A program made the position numbers and the translations under genes. Shown here in pieces: positions 50,640-52,206 of a stretch of 52,206 nt of DNA. Origin of the DNA: CAZBUB01 sp964494985 (GTDB lineage: Bacteria; Desulfobacterota; Desulfovibrionia; Desulfovibrionales; Desulfothermaceae); NCBI GenBank assembly GCA_964494985.1, contig CAZBUB010000016.1, positions 1 through 52,206 of the forward strand, read 5' to 3'. The notes beneath the pieces were generated by a model. It had not been told where the DNA came from and ran no database searches. It worked only from the letters and a program-made list of their open reading frames with translations. Position 1 is the stretch's first letter; each line of letters opens with the position of its first letter.

Positions 50640-51146
50640 ATTTTAAATACTGCTCAAGATCCAGCCGAAAGGCTTTGAGTCCTTCCGGAATGCCTTTGCT
50701 GTAAACCAGTCGATCAACCCCCCAATGCAATCTGATGTTCGGGAATGTGGTTCAGGGCCATGGAGCTGGGCTCCGGTGTTGCAGCTTGCTTGTGGCTCTC
50801 ATCAAAATCGATACCAATGGTTGGATACTACTAGCAGACAGACGATGATAAAGATTTCAGGAAGGAAAGGCTGTGGCAGGTCACAAAAACAGGCGAACCA
50901 GGTGTGTCTGTGTCTCACTTTGAAAAGTCCCGGGATGGAATCAATCCTTGTGCGGGCAGACAGAGCTGGAAACTTGTATATCCGATCTGTTTATGGTGGG
51001 CATGTGTGTTTTTTGGTGCAATTATGGCAGAGCAACAGCTTGCAGATCTGATTATCTGAGTTTATTCTGAGGCAAAAGCAAAAAGCATGGATTGCTTGTT
51101 TGCTAAAACCCTGCAGCGATTTTTTTCTGATTTGTGGAGATCAGCT
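50640..51146. other. 507-bp intergenic region, possible gene remnant on the minus strand
   Basis: No intact gene is supported. On the minus strand, two adjoining frames show gene-like codon use: about 35 codons ending in HIPEHQIALGG (50717 and rightward) and, one frame over, VDRLVYSKGIPEGLKAF onward (to about 50640). They could be one frameshifted, decayed gene; I do not recognise it. A plus-strand frame at 50725-51051 looks like chance. GGAG at 51136-51139 is the ribosome site of the next gene. Confidence 0.35.
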
Positions 51147-52206
51147 ATGAATGATGAACACCAGGATCTTGAACAGGATCCGAGCATGGGGCAAGGCGAA
51201 AATACGACCAGGAATAAGGACCTGCTCCAAGATACGGACCAACAGCTCAGCCCCGGAGATATGCCTGTGGTGGGTATAGGGGCCTCTGCTGGAGGTTTGG
51301 ATGCCTTAAAGGCCTTTTTCACTCAAGTCCCCCAAAAAAGTGGCATGGCCTATATAGTCATCATGCACCTGGCTCCACATCAACCGAGCATGCTGCCTGA
51401 ACTGCTGCAAAAGGTCACGGCTATTCCGGTGACCGTGGCCAGTGACGGTCAAAGCCTGCTGCCTGACCATGTCTACGTTGTTCCTCCCAGAAAAGAGGTC
51501 TCCATGTACAATGGGGTGATCCAGCTCTTGGATCCAGCGGAGGAGGTTTTTTCCCTGCCCATTGACTTTTTCTTTCGGTCTTTGGCTGCAGACAGAGCTT
51601 TTAAGGCGGCAGCCGTCATCTTATCAGGAACAGGATCGGACGGATCTGTGGGTCTGCGGGACATAAAAGACTCTGAGGGCCTAGTCCTGGTCCAATCCGA
51701 GGGGACAGCCAAGTATGACGGCATGCCTCATAGCGCACTCGCTACCGGAATGGTGGATATGGTTCTGGCCCCGGAAGAGATGCCGTCCAAGCTGATTAGT
51801 TACTTTGAACAGCCTGGGGAGGTTCAAGCCAAAGAAGTAGACGAGGTAAATAACAAGGACTGGCTGCACAAGATCTTTGCCCTGCTTCGCATCCAGACCG
51901 GACATGATTTTTCCTGGTACAAGTCCAAGACCATTTTGCGCCGCATCAACCGCCGGATGCTCTTGAACCAGATACAGGAGTACAACACCTACCTTTCTTT
52001 CCTGCGGCAGGATTCAAAGGAGATAACTGCCTTGTTCAAGGAGTTATTGATAGGGGTGACCAACTTTTTCAGGGATCCGGACTCATTAGACATTCTGAAG
52101 AAAGAGGTCCTGCCGGAGATCCTGGCCAGTCTGCAGGATGACACCACCTTTAGAGTCTGGGTGCCGGGATGCTCCAGCGGGGAGGAGGTCTACTCCCTGG
52201 CCATGG
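51147..52206 (+). CDS. CheB-CheR fusion protein, 3' end beyond window
   Basis: At least 353 residues, open at the right edge. After an acidic, glutamine-rich leader (1-40) comes a CheB methylesterase domain with the catalytic serine in VGIGASAGGLDAL, histidine in VIMHLAPHQPS and aspartate in GTGSDGSVGL; then a CheR domain (YKSKTILRRINRRMLLNQ, VTNFFRDPDS) whose SAM loop GCSSGEEVYSLAM ends the window. Such fusions usually continue into PAS and kinase domains and serve multi-domain signalling rather than classical chemotaxis. No receiver precedes the CheB part. Confidence 0.93.
   Translation, partial: MNDEHQDLEQDPSMGQGENTTRNKDLLQDTDQQLSPGDMPVVGIGASAGGLDALKAFFTQVPQKSGMAYIVIMHLAPHQPSMLPELLQKVTAIPVTVASDGQSLLPDHVYVVPPRKEVSMYNGVIQLLDPAEEVFSLPIDFFFRSLAADRAFKAAAVILSGTGSDGSVGLRDIKDSEGLVLVQSEGTAKYDGMPHSALATGMVDMVLAPEEMPSKLISYFEQPGEVQAKEVDEVNNKDWLHKIFALLRIQTGHDFSWYKSKTILRRINRRMLLNQIQEYNTYLSFLRQDSKEITALFKELLIGVTNFFRDPDSLDILKKEVLPEILASLQDDTTFRVWVPGCSSGEEVYSLAM

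Noticed and set aside
50725..51051. A 108-codon plus-strand frame before the CheB-CheR gene
   Set aside because: No ribosome site, no recognisable domain and irregular composition; probably chance.

Overview
The window looks like a chromosomal piece of a sulfate-reducing or related anaerobic bacterium of the Desulfobacterota (Desulfovibrionales-like). This is inferred from a small periplasmic tetrahaem cytochrome of the c3 type, an FdhD formate-dehydrogenase maturation factor, a cytoplasmic molybdopterin enzyme, the metY-metX-metW arrangement, REC-PAS-sigma-54 activators, and abundant PAS/GAF kinases and chemosensory proteins. No rRNA, CRISPR array, prophage or complete insertion sequence is visible.

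1-17.2 kb is one long same-strand signalling block and is visibly more AT-rich than the DNA to its right. It holds a REC-PAS-sigma-54 activator, a thioredoxin-fold protein without the redox motif, a single-domain response regulator, four histidine kinases (two with an N-terminal receiver), then a full chemosensory set: CheW with an extra N-terminal helical part, a receptor with a duplicated helical sensor module, CheY, CheA, CheB, CheD and CheR. Many of these genes overlap by four bases. No flagellar genes are near.

17.2-42.7 kb is mostly housekeeping, GC-richer DNA: a molybdopterin oxidoreductase, a thiolase, metY-metX-metW on the minus strand, nadA, fdhD, a tetrahaem cytochrome, a zinc phospholipase C-like protein, then a tight run argD-prmA-(HhH glycosylase)-envC-ctpA-yibQ-ndk-proC. 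After it come cbiB and trmL (minus), a tRNA-Val(CAC) with its own terminator, an RmlD-like reductase, a class IV aminotransferase, an HTH/periplasmic-binding-like regulator, an SprA-related protein and a methyltransferase.

42.9-52.2 kb is accessory and again rich in signalling: a second REC-PAS-sigma-54 activator, then a good sigma-54 promoter in front of a PAS-LuxR regulator and a PQQ-type sugar dehydrogenase; a small zinc-knuckle-like gene flanked by two 130-bp inverted-repeat (MITE/REP-like) elements; a cytochrome P460, flavin/ferric-reductase-like membrane oxidoreductase and monohaem cytochrome c cluster; and a CheB-CheR fusion cut by the right edge.

The most notable non-gene signals are a nearly identical 35-nt intergenic repeat placed in the same sense upstream of the molybdopterin enzyme and metY (with a shorter copy facing nadA), the two MITE copies, a broken SEC-C motif after the molybdopterin gene, competing hairpins before argD, and sigma-54-like promoters lying just after each of the two sigma-54 activator genes.
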